NCBI GenBank assembly: GCA_947453825.1
Contig: CANGHN010000017.1
Coordinates: 1 to 42,664, forward strand
DNA: 42,664 bases
Reading direction: 5' to 3'
Origin: Betaproteobacteria bacterium
GTDB lineage: Bacteria > Pseudomonadota > Gammaproteobacteria > Burkholderiales > Burkholderiaceae
In this document: one piece after another, positions 26,334 to 34,070 of the stretch
How positions within the stretch are numbered: the first letter of the stretch is position 1
Layout of the letters: each line of letters starts with the position of its first letter
The notes under the pieces: model-generated
Told to the model about the DNA's origin: nothing
Seen by the model: the letters and a program-made list of their open reading frames with translations, nothing else
Databases searched by the model: none
Position numbers and translations under genes: made by a program

Positions 26334-27275
26334 ATGTTGTTTAACCCAGCTGAAACTAAGGTAGTCGTTGTCGGTGGCGGTACTATGGGCGCCGATGTTG
26401 CCGCAGTCTGTGCTCGTGGTGGTTGTGCTGTACAGGTAGTAGAGCCGACCACGGAACGTCGCGCCCTATTGCCGGACTATTTTGTTAATACCATGACGGA
26501 GCTGGGATACGAGCATCGTATTCACTTATTGTCTGTGGCTGGTTCACTTGAAGAGGTTGATTGGGCGGATATTGATCTTGTGATCGAATGCGTTCCAGAA
26601 CGCTTGGATATTAAGCGTGAGTTGTTTGCTAAGTTAGAGCAGTACGCAAAACCAGAAGCAGTATTGGCAAGCAATAGTACAAGTTTCCCCATTAGCCAAA
26701 TTGCTAGCGGATTAAAAACGGCAGCCCGCATGATTGGCTTGCATTTCTTTATGCCCGCCCATTTAATTCCATGTGTTGAAGTGATTTATGGAGAAAAAAC
26801 TTCACCCTTAGTTGGTGAAAGTCTCACTCGATTAATGACTGCTTGCGGAATGATGCCGGTAACCGTCAAAAAAGACTTGCCAGGATTCTTGGCTAATCGT
26901 TTGCAACATGCCTTATCACGTGAAGCCTTTTCAATGGTAGATGCTGGCATTTGTACTCCAGAAGATATCGATAAGGCTGTGCGCTATGGATTTGGCTTTC
27001 GTTACATTGCCGCTGGTCCTGCAATGCAGCGTGATCATGCAGGCCTAGAAATACATGCTGCCGGTGGAGCCACGATTTATCCGACGCTCAATAATTCTGA
27101 CACGATTGCCAAATGCATCAGCGATCGTGTTGAGAGTGGAAAGTTTGGTATGAAAACGGGAGAAGGATTTTATTCTTGGACCGCAGAAAGCATTAAGGCA
27201 GAGCGTAAGCGATATCAAGATGCCTTGCGAGAAGGCCTTAAGATTATTCAGAAAGAATTACCTAAGATTGAGTAA
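26334..27275 (+). CDS. 3-hydroxyacyl-CoA dehydrogenase family protein
   Basis: A 313-residue protein with the NAD-binding motif VVVGGGTMGADV (glycines 14-16 and 19), then SNSTSFPIS, GLHFFMPAHLIPCVEV with catalytic H137, and PGFLANRL with N188. The C-terminal domain covers about 184-290. No enoyl-CoA hydratase domain is attached. Single-domain members include true 3-hydroxybutyryl-CoA dehydrogenases but also L-carnitine and L-gulonate dehydrogenases that use free acids. ATG at 26334 is preferred, eight bases after AGGAG; the adjacent GTG at 26331 is also possible. The catabolic neighbourhood favours a hydroxyacid substrate. Confidence 0.88.
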   Translation: MLFNPAETKVVVVGGGTMGADVAAVCARGGCAVQVVEPTTERRALLPDYFVNTMTELGYEHRIHLLSVAGSLEEVDWADIDLVIECVPERLDIKRELFAKLEQYAKPEAVLASNSTSFPISQIASGLKTAARMIGLHFFMPAHLIPCVEVIYGEKTSPLVGESLTRLMTACGMMPVTVKKDLPGFLANRLQHALSREAFSMVDAGICTPEDIDKAVRYGFGFRYIAAGPAMQRDHAGLEIHAAGGATIYPTLNNSDTIAKCISDRVESGKFGMKTGEGFYSWTAESIKAERKRYQDALREGLKIIQKELPKIE

Positions 27276-27296
27276 ATCCTAGGTGATTACTAGTAC

Positions 27297-28502
27297 CTAA
27301 GAAATATCTTTGAGATGTAGCTTTGCAAGGTGTGGCGCTAAGCGATGGGTAATGATGACAATAGCAATGGTAGCTACACCCCCAAAAACAATCGAAGGTA
27401 CCAAACCCATCATACTGGCAGCGATGCCAGATTCCAGCGCGCCCAATTCATTTGATGAGCCAATAAAGATTCCATTAATCGCACTGATTCTGCCGCGCAT
27501 GTGATCTGGTGTTGTGAGTTGCATAATGCTGCCACGAATCACTACCGAGATGGAATCGCAACATCCCGAAATCAATAAAAATAGGGCGCATAGCCAGAGA
27601 TGGTTTGAGATACCAAAAGCAATGATGGCAAGGCCAAAGCCTGCAACTGACAAGAGCAAGTGCTTGCCCGAGTTCGTCAGAATAGGATGCCTTGCTAAAT
27701 AAATGCCAGTAATCACGGCACCTGCTGCTGGAGCAGCGCGCAAAATTCCAAGAGTTTCAGGACCTGCGTTTAATACTTCTTTAACAAATGCAGGCAGTAT
27801 AGAAACAGCGCCACCAAATAAAACAGCGAACATATCCAAGGCCATGATTCCCAGAATCAACTCGTGCCGTCTCACATAATGAAAGCCCTCTAAGAAACTT
27901 TTTAAGAAGTCGCCCGATAACTTGCTAGTTTTTTCATGGGTGATACGAATGAAGGTGATGCCATATAAGCCGAATGCACCACATAGTGCTGCTAGTAGGT
28001 ATGTCCACTCTAGACCAGCAAAGCCAATCATCAGTCCACCAAAGCCAGGGCCTGCAACCACGCATATCTGAAAAGCGGATGAAGCATAGGCGGTATAGCG
28101 AGGCAATTGATCGCGCGGAATGATTTGTCCAAAGATCGCCTGATAAGACGGTCTGAGTAGCGCACGACCAATGCCAATAAATGCTACTGCGGTGTAGATC
28201 AGCGGCACTGGGGGCGCAAGCAAATCCATGGCGATGGCAGTTAAAAATAGTGCAACAGCAACATGAATAACACAGGCAATTGCAGCAATCAGTTTGCGAG
28301 AGTAATGGTCAACAGCATGCCCAGCGTAGAGGGCTAGGATAAAGTAAGGTACCAGTTCGGCTAATCCCACTAGACCCAAAGAGACGACGCTATTGGTGAT
28401 CTCATATAAATGCCAGCCAACTGCCACCATCGTGATCTGGTAACTCAGTGTTGCGCCAATGCGGTAGAGCAGTAGGGTTCTAAAGGCTTTGCTGGGACTC
28501 AT
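27297..28502 (-). CDS. MFS transporter (EntS/MFS_3-like exporter)
   Basis: A 401-residue membrane protein with about 12 helices. The helix 2-3 loop reads YAGHAVDHYSRKLI, and the sixth-helix region has RITHEKTSKLSGDFLKSFLEG before the central break. The C-terminal half contains RGSIMQLTTPDHMRGRISAINGIFIGSSNELG, a signature of the MFS_3 group whose known members export siderophores or drugs. Its end is 22 bases from the convergent dehydrogenase gene. Substrate unknown. Confidence 0.88.
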   Translation of the reverse strand: MSPSKAFRTLLLYRIGATLSYQITMVAVGWHLYEITNSVVSLGLVGLAELVPYFILALYAGHAVDHYSRKLIAAIACVIHVAVALFLTAIAMDLLAPPVPLIYTAVAFIGIGRALLRPSYQAIFGQIIPRDQLPRYTAYASSAFQICVVAGPGFGGLMIGFAGLEWTYLLAALCGAFGLYGITFIRITHEKTSKLSGDFLKSFLEGFHYVRRHELILGIMALDMFAVLFGGAVSILPAFVKEVLNAGPETLGILRAAPAAGAVITGIYLARHPILTNSGKHLLLSVAGFGLAIIAFGISNHLWLCALFLLISGCCDSISVVIRGSIMQLTTPDHMRGRISAINGIFIGSSNELGALESGIAASMMGLVPSIVFGGVATIAIVIITHRLAPHLAKLHLKDIS

Positions 28503-28546
28503 AAATTCTGTCTAGTTTAAGGCAGTTCCTGCTTTATCCTTATGAG

Positions 28547-29227
28547 ATGAAGAAAATCATCCGTGTTTGGGATTTACCTATTCGTCTATTTCATTGGCTG
28601 CTGGTAGTTTGTATCACCGGTAGCTTTTTGACTATTAATTTGGGTGATGAATTCATTCAATGGCATGCTTATTTTGGTTACAGCATATTGACCTTATTGA
28701 TCTTTAGATTGGTTTGGGGTTTTGTGGGCTCTACCCATGCACGCTTTGCATCATTTATTCCCAATCGCCAAAGTATTCTGAATTATCTTCAAGGAAAGTC
28801 TCCTCGAGTATTGGGGCATAACCCATTGGGGGCAATCTCTGTATTTGCTCTGCTACTGGCTTTATTGGTCCAGGTAGCTACCGGTTTATTTGTAGATGAT
28901 GAAGTGAGCTTTCAAGGGCCATTCGCTAAATATGTGCCAAATGCAGTAGTGTCCTGCTTATCTGGGATTCATGAAGTTAATCAAGTAGTGATTTACATTT
29001 TGATTGCAATTCATATCGCTGCCATTCTGTATTACCAAAAATTCAAAGGTGAGGATTTAATTAAGCCAATGATCAGTGGCGATAAAGAAATCGACCCAAG
29101 CGAGGAAGCAAATTATTTGCCTACTGACCTGGGTCGCGTCTCCAAGGATGGAGCTTTACAGCGTGGTATGGCTCTTCTTCTATTGAGCGTAATCGCTGTT
29201 GTGCTGGGTTACTTCATCACTCGATAA
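28547..29227 (+). CDS. Cytochrome b561-type membrane protein
   Basis: A 226-residue di-haem membrane cytochrome b of the cytochrome b/b6 domain group. It starts with VWDLPIRLFHWLLVV, whose histidine is a usual haem ligand, followed by WHAYFGYSILTLLIFRLVWGF and HEVNQVVIYILIAIHIAAI with further ligand histidines. Four core helices and one extra C-terminal helix are seen. Such proteins often pass electrons to small soluble cytochromes c, and a cytochrome c' gene lies convergent beside it with the two stop codons directly abutting. Confidence 0.9.
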   Translation: MKKIIRVWDLPIRLFHWLLVVCITGSFLTINLGDEFIQWHAYFGYSILTLLIFRLVWGFVGSTHARFASFIPNRQSILNYLQGKSPRVLGHNPLGAISVFALLLALLVQVATGLFVDDEVSFQGPFAKYVPNAVVSCLSGIHEVNQVVIYILIAIHIAAILYYQKFKGEDLIKPMISGDKEIDPSEEANYLPTDLGRVSKDGALQRGMALLLLSVIAVVLGYFITR

Positions 29228-29680
29228 TTATTTCTTCTTAAAGTCGTCATGGCAGCCCTTGCAGGTTGCACCTGCAGCGCTAAAGGATTTCTTAATATTC
29301 TCTAAGTCACCAGATTGAGCAGCTTTATTTAGATCAGCTACAGCTAGCTGCATTTTTTCAGAGGCAGCTTTGAACTTGGCATTATCAGACCACACATCAG
29401 ATTGGGCTTTACCACCTTCGGTGCCAGGGCCAAAAGCTTGCCATGGCAGTGTTGAGATCATTGCGACTATTGCTGCATTCTTGGCAACATCATCTTTGTT
29501 ATAAGGCGCTTCACCTTTTACTACAGCAGCAATTTTTCCAAAAGAATTCGCCATCACAGTAAATGCACTTTGACGATACTTAATGGCATCTTCTGGTTTT
29601 TGGAACTGAGCAAATGCAAAACCAGTGCTAATCGCTAGAACTGCAGCAGTACTGGCTAGAATAATTTTTTGTAGTTTCAT
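29228..29680 (-). CDS. Cytochrome c' (class II cytochrome c)
   Basis: A 150-residue periplasmic protein. A signal peptide covers residues 1-25 (ending GFAFAQ). The haem site is C140-KG-C143-H144 near the C-terminus, the arrangement of class II four-helix cytochromes, and the sequence FQKPEDAIKYRQSAFTVM at the start of the mature part is typical. Cytochromes c' bind nitric oxide or carry electrons. The strong match is to the family; the specific role is open. Confidence 0.94.
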   Translation of the reverse strand: MKLQKIILASTAAVLAISTGFAFAQFQKPEDAIKYRQSAFTVMANSFGKIAAVVKGEAPYNKDDVAKNAAIVAMISTLPWQAFGPGTEGGKAQSDVWSDNAKFKAASEKMQLAVADLNKAAQSGDLENIKKSFSAAGATCKGCHDDFKKK

Positions 29681-29778
29681 ATCAAACCTCTATTCGGTAG
29701 TTAAGTGGGATGCGTATAAGGCTGATTCGCAACGAGATCAGCATACCTGAGAACAATTTCTTTTGCTGGTGGCTGGCC

Positions 29779-30441
29779 CTAAAAGAGCAATTGCAGGGGC
29801 ATGGTGAGGAGGTAGACCACCCATTTAAAGAAAGCCATCAAGGGCTCCATCCAAAGACTGCCGATTACGCCCGTAAAGACAAGCGCCAGCACAATAAAAA
29901 AGCCCCAGGGTTCTAATCTACCCAGGGCAATCGATTGACGAGCGGGTAATAGGCTGGACAGAATACGTCCACCATCTAGCGGCGGTAATGGAAATAAATT
30001 GAAAACTAGTAAACCCAGATTCCAGGTAATGCCTGCTTGAGACATGGCAATTAAAAACTTTTCATCTATACCTAAGCCAAGCAACAGAATAAGTAATGCC
30101 GCCCAAATCAGGGCTTGAAAAAAGTTGGATCCTGGTCCAGCCAAGGCGACCCAGATGGAGTCTATTCTGGGATTTCTGAGTCGTCCAAAATTGACGGGTA
30201 CGGGTTTAGCGTAACCCACTAAAAATGGGGATCCAGTCAGAATCAGTAGCAGGGGAATGAGGATTGTCCCTACCGGGTCTATATGTTTGGCAGGGTTAAG
30301 GCTGACCCGGCCCAGCATATAAGCGGTGTTATCCCCAAACTTACGGGCGGCATAGCCATGGGCTGCCTCATGGATCGTAATGGCGAAAATGAGGGGAATC
30401 GCATTAATTGCGACAGCTTGGATAGAATAGTCGGTAATCAT
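29779..30441 (-). CDS. M50 (site-2 type) membrane metalloprotease
   Basis: A 220-residue membrane protein with the zinc motif H24-E25-AA-H28 in the first helix and the second conserved motif NLFPLPPLDGGRIL, giving the third ligand aspartate. The short single-core form fits the YwhC/FpvI-like M50 branch. ATG at 30441 is preferred because the sequence becomes similar to the family from there. The frame stays open to 30525, but that extension would overlap the small gene starting at 30470. Substrate unknown. Confidence 0.86.
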   Translation of the reverse strand: MITDYSIQAVAINAIPLIFAITIHEAAHGYAARKFGDNTAYMLGRVSLNPAKHIDPVGTILIPLLLILTGSPFLVGYAKPVPVNFGRLRNPRIDSIWVALAGPGSNFFQALIWAALLILLLGLGIDEKFLIAMSQAGITWNLGLLVFNLFPLPPLDGGRILSSLLPARQSIALGRLEPWGFFIVLALVFTGVIGSLWMEPLMAFFKWVVYLLTMPLQLLF

Positions 30442-30469
30442 GGCAATATGATATCCATAGGAGCTCAAA

Positions 30470-30637
30470 GTGACTGACGATAAAAAAACAGACCCCAAAA
30501 CCCCAGCAAAACCAGTAGTGGCCAAGCCTCCAGCTCGTCCCCCAGCCCCAAAAGGTCCATCTGGCCCTGGCGGAAGGCCTCAGGCAGGCTTTGGCGGCGG
30601 AAAAGGCATGATGCGCAAGGCCGGTCGAGGCCGATAG
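30470..30637 (+). CDS. Small Pro/Gly-rich basic protein of unknown function
   Basis: A 55-residue reading frame with a GTG start six bases after a clean AGGAG (30459-30463). The product is unusual: an N-terminal charged stretch (TDDKKTDPKTPAKP), a middle rich in proline and alanine (KPPARPPAPKGP), then glycine-rich GGRPQAGFGGGKG, and a basic end MMRKAGRGR. There is no membrane helix and it is expected to be disordered. A binding partner such as nucleic acid is possible from charge alone. It starts head to head with the M50 gene, 28 bases apart. I do not recognise a family. Confidence 0.6.
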   Translation: MTDDKKTDPKTPAKPVVAKPPARPPAPKGPSGPGGRPQAGFGGGKGMMRKAGRGR

Positions 30638-30681
30638 TGGATAATTACTCCATTCATTAATGTATTAACAGAGGATTTAGC

Positions 30682-30819
30682 ATGAACGAGTGGCATAAGG
30701 AATCTAAAGCAGAAATCAACAAAAAGATCATTACTTTGGTCGTGATGTTGGCTGCAGCAACAAGCTTGGCCATTTTGTTTGCATTGGTTGCAGCGCACAC
30801 TGGTTACGTATTCGGCTAA
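30682..30819 (+). CDS. Very small single-helix membrane protein
   Basis: A 45-residue reading frame with a GAGG site 7 bases before the ATG. A charged, lysine-rich start (NEWHKESKAEINKK) is followed by one membrane helix (IITLVVMLAAATSLAILFALVAA) and a short tail. It lies 44 bases after the Pro/Gly-rich gene and 9 bases before the dioxygenase gene, so it may be cotranscribed. Function unknown. It is supported by binding site, composition and spacing only. Confidence 0.55.
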   Translation: MNEWHKESKAEINKKIITLVVMLAAATSLAILFALVAAHTGYVFG

Positions 30820-30828
30820 CCAGTATTA

Positions 30829-31608
30829 ATGACTAGCCATCGCCAACCTGCAATATTTGCTGGCCATGGCAGTCCGATGTATGCCATAGAGCCCAACCGC
30901 TATACAGCGGCGTGGTCTGCTCTTGGAAAATCTCTGAAACGTCCAGATGCCATCTTGGTGATCTCTGCCCACTGGGTCACCCGTGGAGTGTGGGTGACTG
31001 CAATGCAACAACCGAAAACTATTCATGACTTTGGCGGATTTCCGCAGGCTTTATTTGAGATTCAATATCCTGCTCCAGGTAGCCCAGCATTGGCTGATCG
31101 TGTTCAAGAGTTATTAAATATCCCGGTAGTTCTCGAAGAGAATGAATGGGGGATTGATCATGGCGCCTGGTCGGTGCTGAAATATCTTTATCCCGATGCA
31201 GATGTGCCAGTGGTGCAATTGAGTTTGGATGGCTCGATGTCAGCCCGTGAGCATTATGAAATGGCTAAGAAATTACGTCCTTTGCGGGATGAAAATATTC
31301 TCATTCTTTGCAGCGGTAACGTCGTACATAATTTACGAACTATTCACTGGCAGCAAGATGCCCAGGCCTATCCTTGGGCAAAAGACTTTAATGACTTCTT
31401 TGTCGGCGAAATCCGCGCTAATCACCATGAGTCCCTAATTGATTGGGAGCGTTATGGTGAATCAGCTCACCTATCGATTCCTACAGCAGAGCATTATTGG
31501 CCTGCTTTGTACACTTTAGCTTTACAAGCAGAGGGTGAGCATGCGAAAGTATATATAGACGGCATTGAGATGAGTTCTATCAGTATGCTAGGTTTTTCAA
31601 TTCAATAA
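30829..31608 (+). CDS. DODA-type extradiol dioxygenase (YgiD-like)
   Basis: A 259-residue member of the LigB-type extradiol dioxygenase group related to 4,5-DOPA dioxygenase. The metal-binding histidines are H13 (AGHGSPM), H48 (SAHWVT) and H222 (TAEHYWP); [13 protein letters not shown] and [10 protein letters not shown] are further family motifs. E. coli YgiD opens the DOPA ring, but bacterial members differ and the physiological substrate is seldom known. It lies 9 bases before the crcB gene, so they probably share a message. Confidence 0.9.
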   Translation: MTSHRQPAIFAGHGSPMYAIEPNRYTAAWSALGKSLKRPDAILVISAHWVTRGVWVTAMQQPKTIHDFGGFPQALFEIQYPAPGSPALADRVQELLNIPVVLEENEWGIDHGAWSVLKYLYPDADVPVVQLSLDGSMSAREHYEMAKKLRPLRDENILILCSGNVVHNLRTIHWQQDAQAYPWAKDFNDFFVGEIRANHHESLIDWERYGESAHLSIPTAEHYWPALYTLALQAEGEHAKVYIDGIEMSSISMLGFSIQ

Positions 31609-31616
31609 ACTTGATT

Positions 31617-31994
31617 ATGTGGCCATCTATTTTTGCAATCTTTTTTGGTGCTGGTTTTGGCGCCTTACTCAGAGCAGGATTTAATTTCCTGACAGCAGGT
31701 GCAGCCTCAATCATCCCTTTGGGAACTTTAATTTCTAATTTGGTAGGTGGTTACCTCATCGGAATTGCGATTGCTTTTTTTGGCAATAACCCCAATCTCT
31801 CACCAGAGTGGAGATTGTTGGTGGTCACTGGTTTCTTGGGTGGTCTAACTACCTTCTCCAGTTTTTCTGCTGAAGTCGTGAGTTTTATGCAGAATGGTGA
31901 ATTCAGTTGGGCACTAGGCACAGCCTTGCTGCACCTAGTCGGCTCACTCGCTCTAACTTTCTTGGGTATCTTGACGTATCAAGCGTTCAAGTAA
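31617..31994 (+). CDS. crcB: Fluoride channel CrcB/Fluc
   Basis: A 125-residue membrane protein with four helices. Family motifs are [14 protein letters not shown] near the start, [11 protein letters not shown] in helix 2 and [15 protein letters not shown] at 72-86, which lines the fluoride pore. Fluc channels work as dual-topology dimers and protect against fluoride. ATG at 31617 is chosen; an upstream TTG two codons earlier is less likely. There is no room for a fluoride riboswitch in the 8-base gap from the dioxygenase gene. Confidence 0.92.
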   Translation: MWPSIFAIFFGAGFGALLRAGFNFLTAGAASIIPLGTLISNLVGGYLIGIAIAFFGNNPNLSPEWRLLVVTGFLGGLTTFSSFSAEVVSFMQNGEFSWALGTALLHLVGSLALTFLGILTYQAFK

Positions 31995-32014
31995 GTTTCT
32001 TGTAGAGCCCATTT

Positions 32015-32983
32015 TTATTCGGGCTTGATATTGGCGGTTTTGACAACCGCACCCCACTTGATAGATTCTGATTTGATCAGTGCTGCAAAATCTGCGGGGC
32101 TGCCACCACCAATTTCATTGCCTTGTGAGAGCATTAACTCGCGCAGTTGCGGATCTTTAAGGGCCTCATTTGCGGCAGCATTCAACTTATCAATAATAGC
32201 TTTAGGCGTACCTTTGGGGGCAATTAAACCTTGCCAATTTAAAACCTCAACTTTTGGGTAGCCAACTTCAGCAAAGCTCGGTACGTTTGGCAGTAGTGGG
32301 GAACGTTTTTTACTAGTAATTGCAATAGGGCGAAGTTTATCTGCTTTGATACTGGGCATCGCTGAATACATTTGATCAAACATCATGGTGACGTTGCCTG
32401 CCATCAAGTCGGTTAAGCCAGCTGAGCCACTCTTGTAGGGTACATGAATCATTTCAATACCTGCATTTTGTTCAAAGATCTCAGCAGATAGTTGGTGGCT
32501 ACCACCAATGCCACCTGATGAGAAGGTGAGGATGCCAGGCTTGGCTTTAGCTGCTGCCACAATGTCTTGTACTGTTTTATATGGAGAGTTTGGATTTACA
32601 ACCAATACTAGTGGACCCTTTTCAATCAAGACGATTGGACTTAAATCGATTTCGGGGTCATAGCGTAAATTGCCAAATAGTGTTTTGTTCACCGCCATGG
32701 GTGCAAAGTTGCCCATACCAATGGTGTAACCATCGGGTGTTGCGCGAGCAATAAACTCTGTGCCAATATTGCCGCCTGCGCCAGGTTTGTTATCTACGAT
32801 GATGGGCTGCTTAAGAATGACGCTCATCTTCTGGGCAATTTGACGGCTACGAGAATCTGCTCCACCACCAGCGCCGTAAGGAACAATAAAATTAATAGGC
32901 TTACTTGGAAAGTCTGCTTGAGCCATCGCATGATTGAGCATCATGGCGCTAATAGCAAATAAACATAGACGGGCGAGTTTCAT
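32015..32983 (-). CDS. Bug/TctC-family substrate-binding protein
   Basis: A 322-residue periplasmic receptor. Signal peptide about 1-22 (ending NHAMAQA). Motifs: FPSKPINFIVPYGAGGGADSRSR, DNKPGAGGNIGTEF, DGYTIGMGNFAPMAV and IPYKSG-type HVPYKSGSAGLTDLMAGNV. The ATG at 32983 was chosen because AGGA lies just upstream and a signal peptide follows; the frame extends 24 codons further but into the preceding chromate transporter gene. It is the last gene of the minus-strand operon. Ligand unknown. Confidence 0.93.
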   Translation of the reverse strand: MKLARLCLFAISAMMLNHAMAQADFPSKPINFIVPYGAGGGADSRSRQIAQKMSVILKQPIIVDNKPGAGGNIGTEFIARATPDGYTIGMGNFAPMAVNKTLFGNLRYDPEIDLSPIVLIEKGPLVLVVNPNSPYKTVQDIVAAAKAKPGILTFSSGGIGGSHQLSAEIFEQNAGIEMIHVPYKSGSAGLTDLMAGNVTMMFDQMYSAMPSIKADKLRPIAITSKKRSPLLPNVPSFAEVGYPKVEVLNWQGLIAPKGTPKAIIDKLNAAANEALKDPQLRELMLSQGNEIGGGSPADFAALIKSESIKWGAVVKTANIKPE

Positions 32984-32994
32984 AATGGGTCCTA

Positions 32995-33516
32995 TTAAAT
33001 GAAGCCAAGAAATCCGAGGGCAGCTCCCAGAGCAATAAAATACAAAGGGTGCCAACGTGTAAATACGGTAAAGCTGATTGTCAATACTGTCAATGTGTAG
33101 GCGGCAATACTTTGATTAATCTGCAAAGCAATCTGCCAGGCAGAGGATAGTACCAACCCGATTGCGAGTGCAGCTGCTGCATATTGAATCGCTTGTTTGG
33201 TTATAGGATTTTTGAGGCCCATGATGAGCCGCTGTAGGTAGTAAATCAAAATCGAGGAAGGCCATGAAATTGCCAGAGTGGCGATCAATCCTCCAAGAAC
33301 ACCATAAAGATGCCAACCCAAAAGAGTGACGGTCATAAAGTTGGGGCCAGGCGCTGCTTGAGCGATTGCAAAGTAATCAGAGAAAGTTTGCACATCAATC
33401 CAATGCTCTTGGTTGACTGCTAAGTCAAAGAGCACGGGAAGTAGAGCGTTAACTCCGCCAAACGCAATCAGAGAAAAGGCGGATAACTTGAGAAATAAAC
33501 TCAGAAGGATGCTCAT
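32995..33516 (-). CDS. Chromate transporter (CHR) half, second subunit
   Basis: A 173-residue membrane protein with the CHR domain. The opening KLSAFSLIAFGGVNALLPVLFD and the motif FAIAQAAPGPNFMTVTLLGW are characteristic. Short CHR proteins occur as pairs that together equal the long ChrA protein. The ATG overlaps the stop of the preceding half (ATGA). The family exports chromate in known cases. Placed in a catabolic operon, it may move another oxyanion or organic acid; this is inference. Confidence 0.88.
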   Translation of the reverse strand: MSILLSLFLKLSAFSLIAFGGVNALLPVLFDLAVNQEHWIDVQTFSDYFAIAQAAPGPNFMTVTLLGWHLYGVLGGLIATLAISWPSSILIYYLQRLIMGLKNPITKQAIQYAAAALAIGLVLSSAWQIALQINQSIAAYTLTVLTISFTVFTRWHPLYFIALGAALGFLGFI

Positions 33517-34052
33517 TCTTGACGTGCCTTCTTCCAAGCCAAAAAGAGTGCGAGTGGTGAAGCAATCAGCACAACCCAGCCCAAACCTAAATGAAAGTAG
33601 CTAGCTGCAAGAATTGTGACGATCACGACCAAGAACATTGCAGGGTAGCGAAACTCATCACGCAGCATCTTAAAACCAGTAGAGGCTATGAGTCCAACCC
33701 CAACTGCAGAGATGCCGCGCAATACCCCCTTGACTGCCTCCAGATAGCTATAGTGTTCGTAGAGAAGGGCCAGTAGCATCACAATCGAAATCGGACCTAA
33801 GGTAAGGCCCAGTACTGCAGCTATCGCACCACCCGCGCCACCAAAGCGAGAGCCAACGCATACTGCTAGGTTGACGATGTTAGGGCCTGGAACAATTTGG
33901 CAGATGCCTAGAATCGCACTAAATTCTTCCGAAGTCAGAATCTTGTCACGCTCCACTAGGGTTCGTCTTGCCCAAGGTAATACCCCTCCAAATCCTGACA
34001 TACCAATTTTGCTAAAACTGATGAAGAGTTCGAGGGGCGTGAGTGTTTTCAA
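33513..34052 (-). CDS. Chromate transporter (CHR) half, first subunit
   Basis: A 179-residue membrane protein with the other CHR half. It reads ISFSKIGMSGFGGVLPWARRTLVE followed by FSAILGICQIVPGPNIVNLAVCVG, the FGGxxP and PGPN motifs of the family. It overlaps the second half by four bases, so they are made in equal amounts and probably form one transporter. The 2-hydroxyacid dehydrogenase gene ends 18 bases upstream. Confidence 0.9.
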   Translation of the reverse strand: MKTLTPLELFISFSKIGMSGFGGVLPWARRTLVERDKILTSEEFSAILGICQIVPGPNIVNLAVCVGSRFGGAGGAIAAVLGLTLGPISIVMLLALLYEHYSYLEAVKGVLRGISAVGVGLIASTGFKMLRDEFRYPAMFLVVIVTILAASYFHLGLGWVVLIASPLALFLAWKKARQE

Positions 34053-34070
34053 GATGCGGGTACGAAAAAA

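Noticed and set aside
27277..27302. Short inverted repeat TAGGT...ACCTA between convergent genes
   Set aside because: Stem of about six bases with no T-run; too weak to call a terminator.
31595..31616. Fluoride riboswitch before crcB
   Set aside because: Only 8 bases separate crcB from the preceding gene, which leaves no room for the aptamer.
32006..32025. Hairpin AGCCC...GGGCT after crcB
   Set aside because: Five-base stem with a ten-base loop overlapping the stop codon of the convergent gene; not convincing.
32984..33055. Upstream extension of the Bug receptor gene by 24 codons
   Set aside because: It would place extra residues before a complete signal peptide and overlap the chromate transporter gene.
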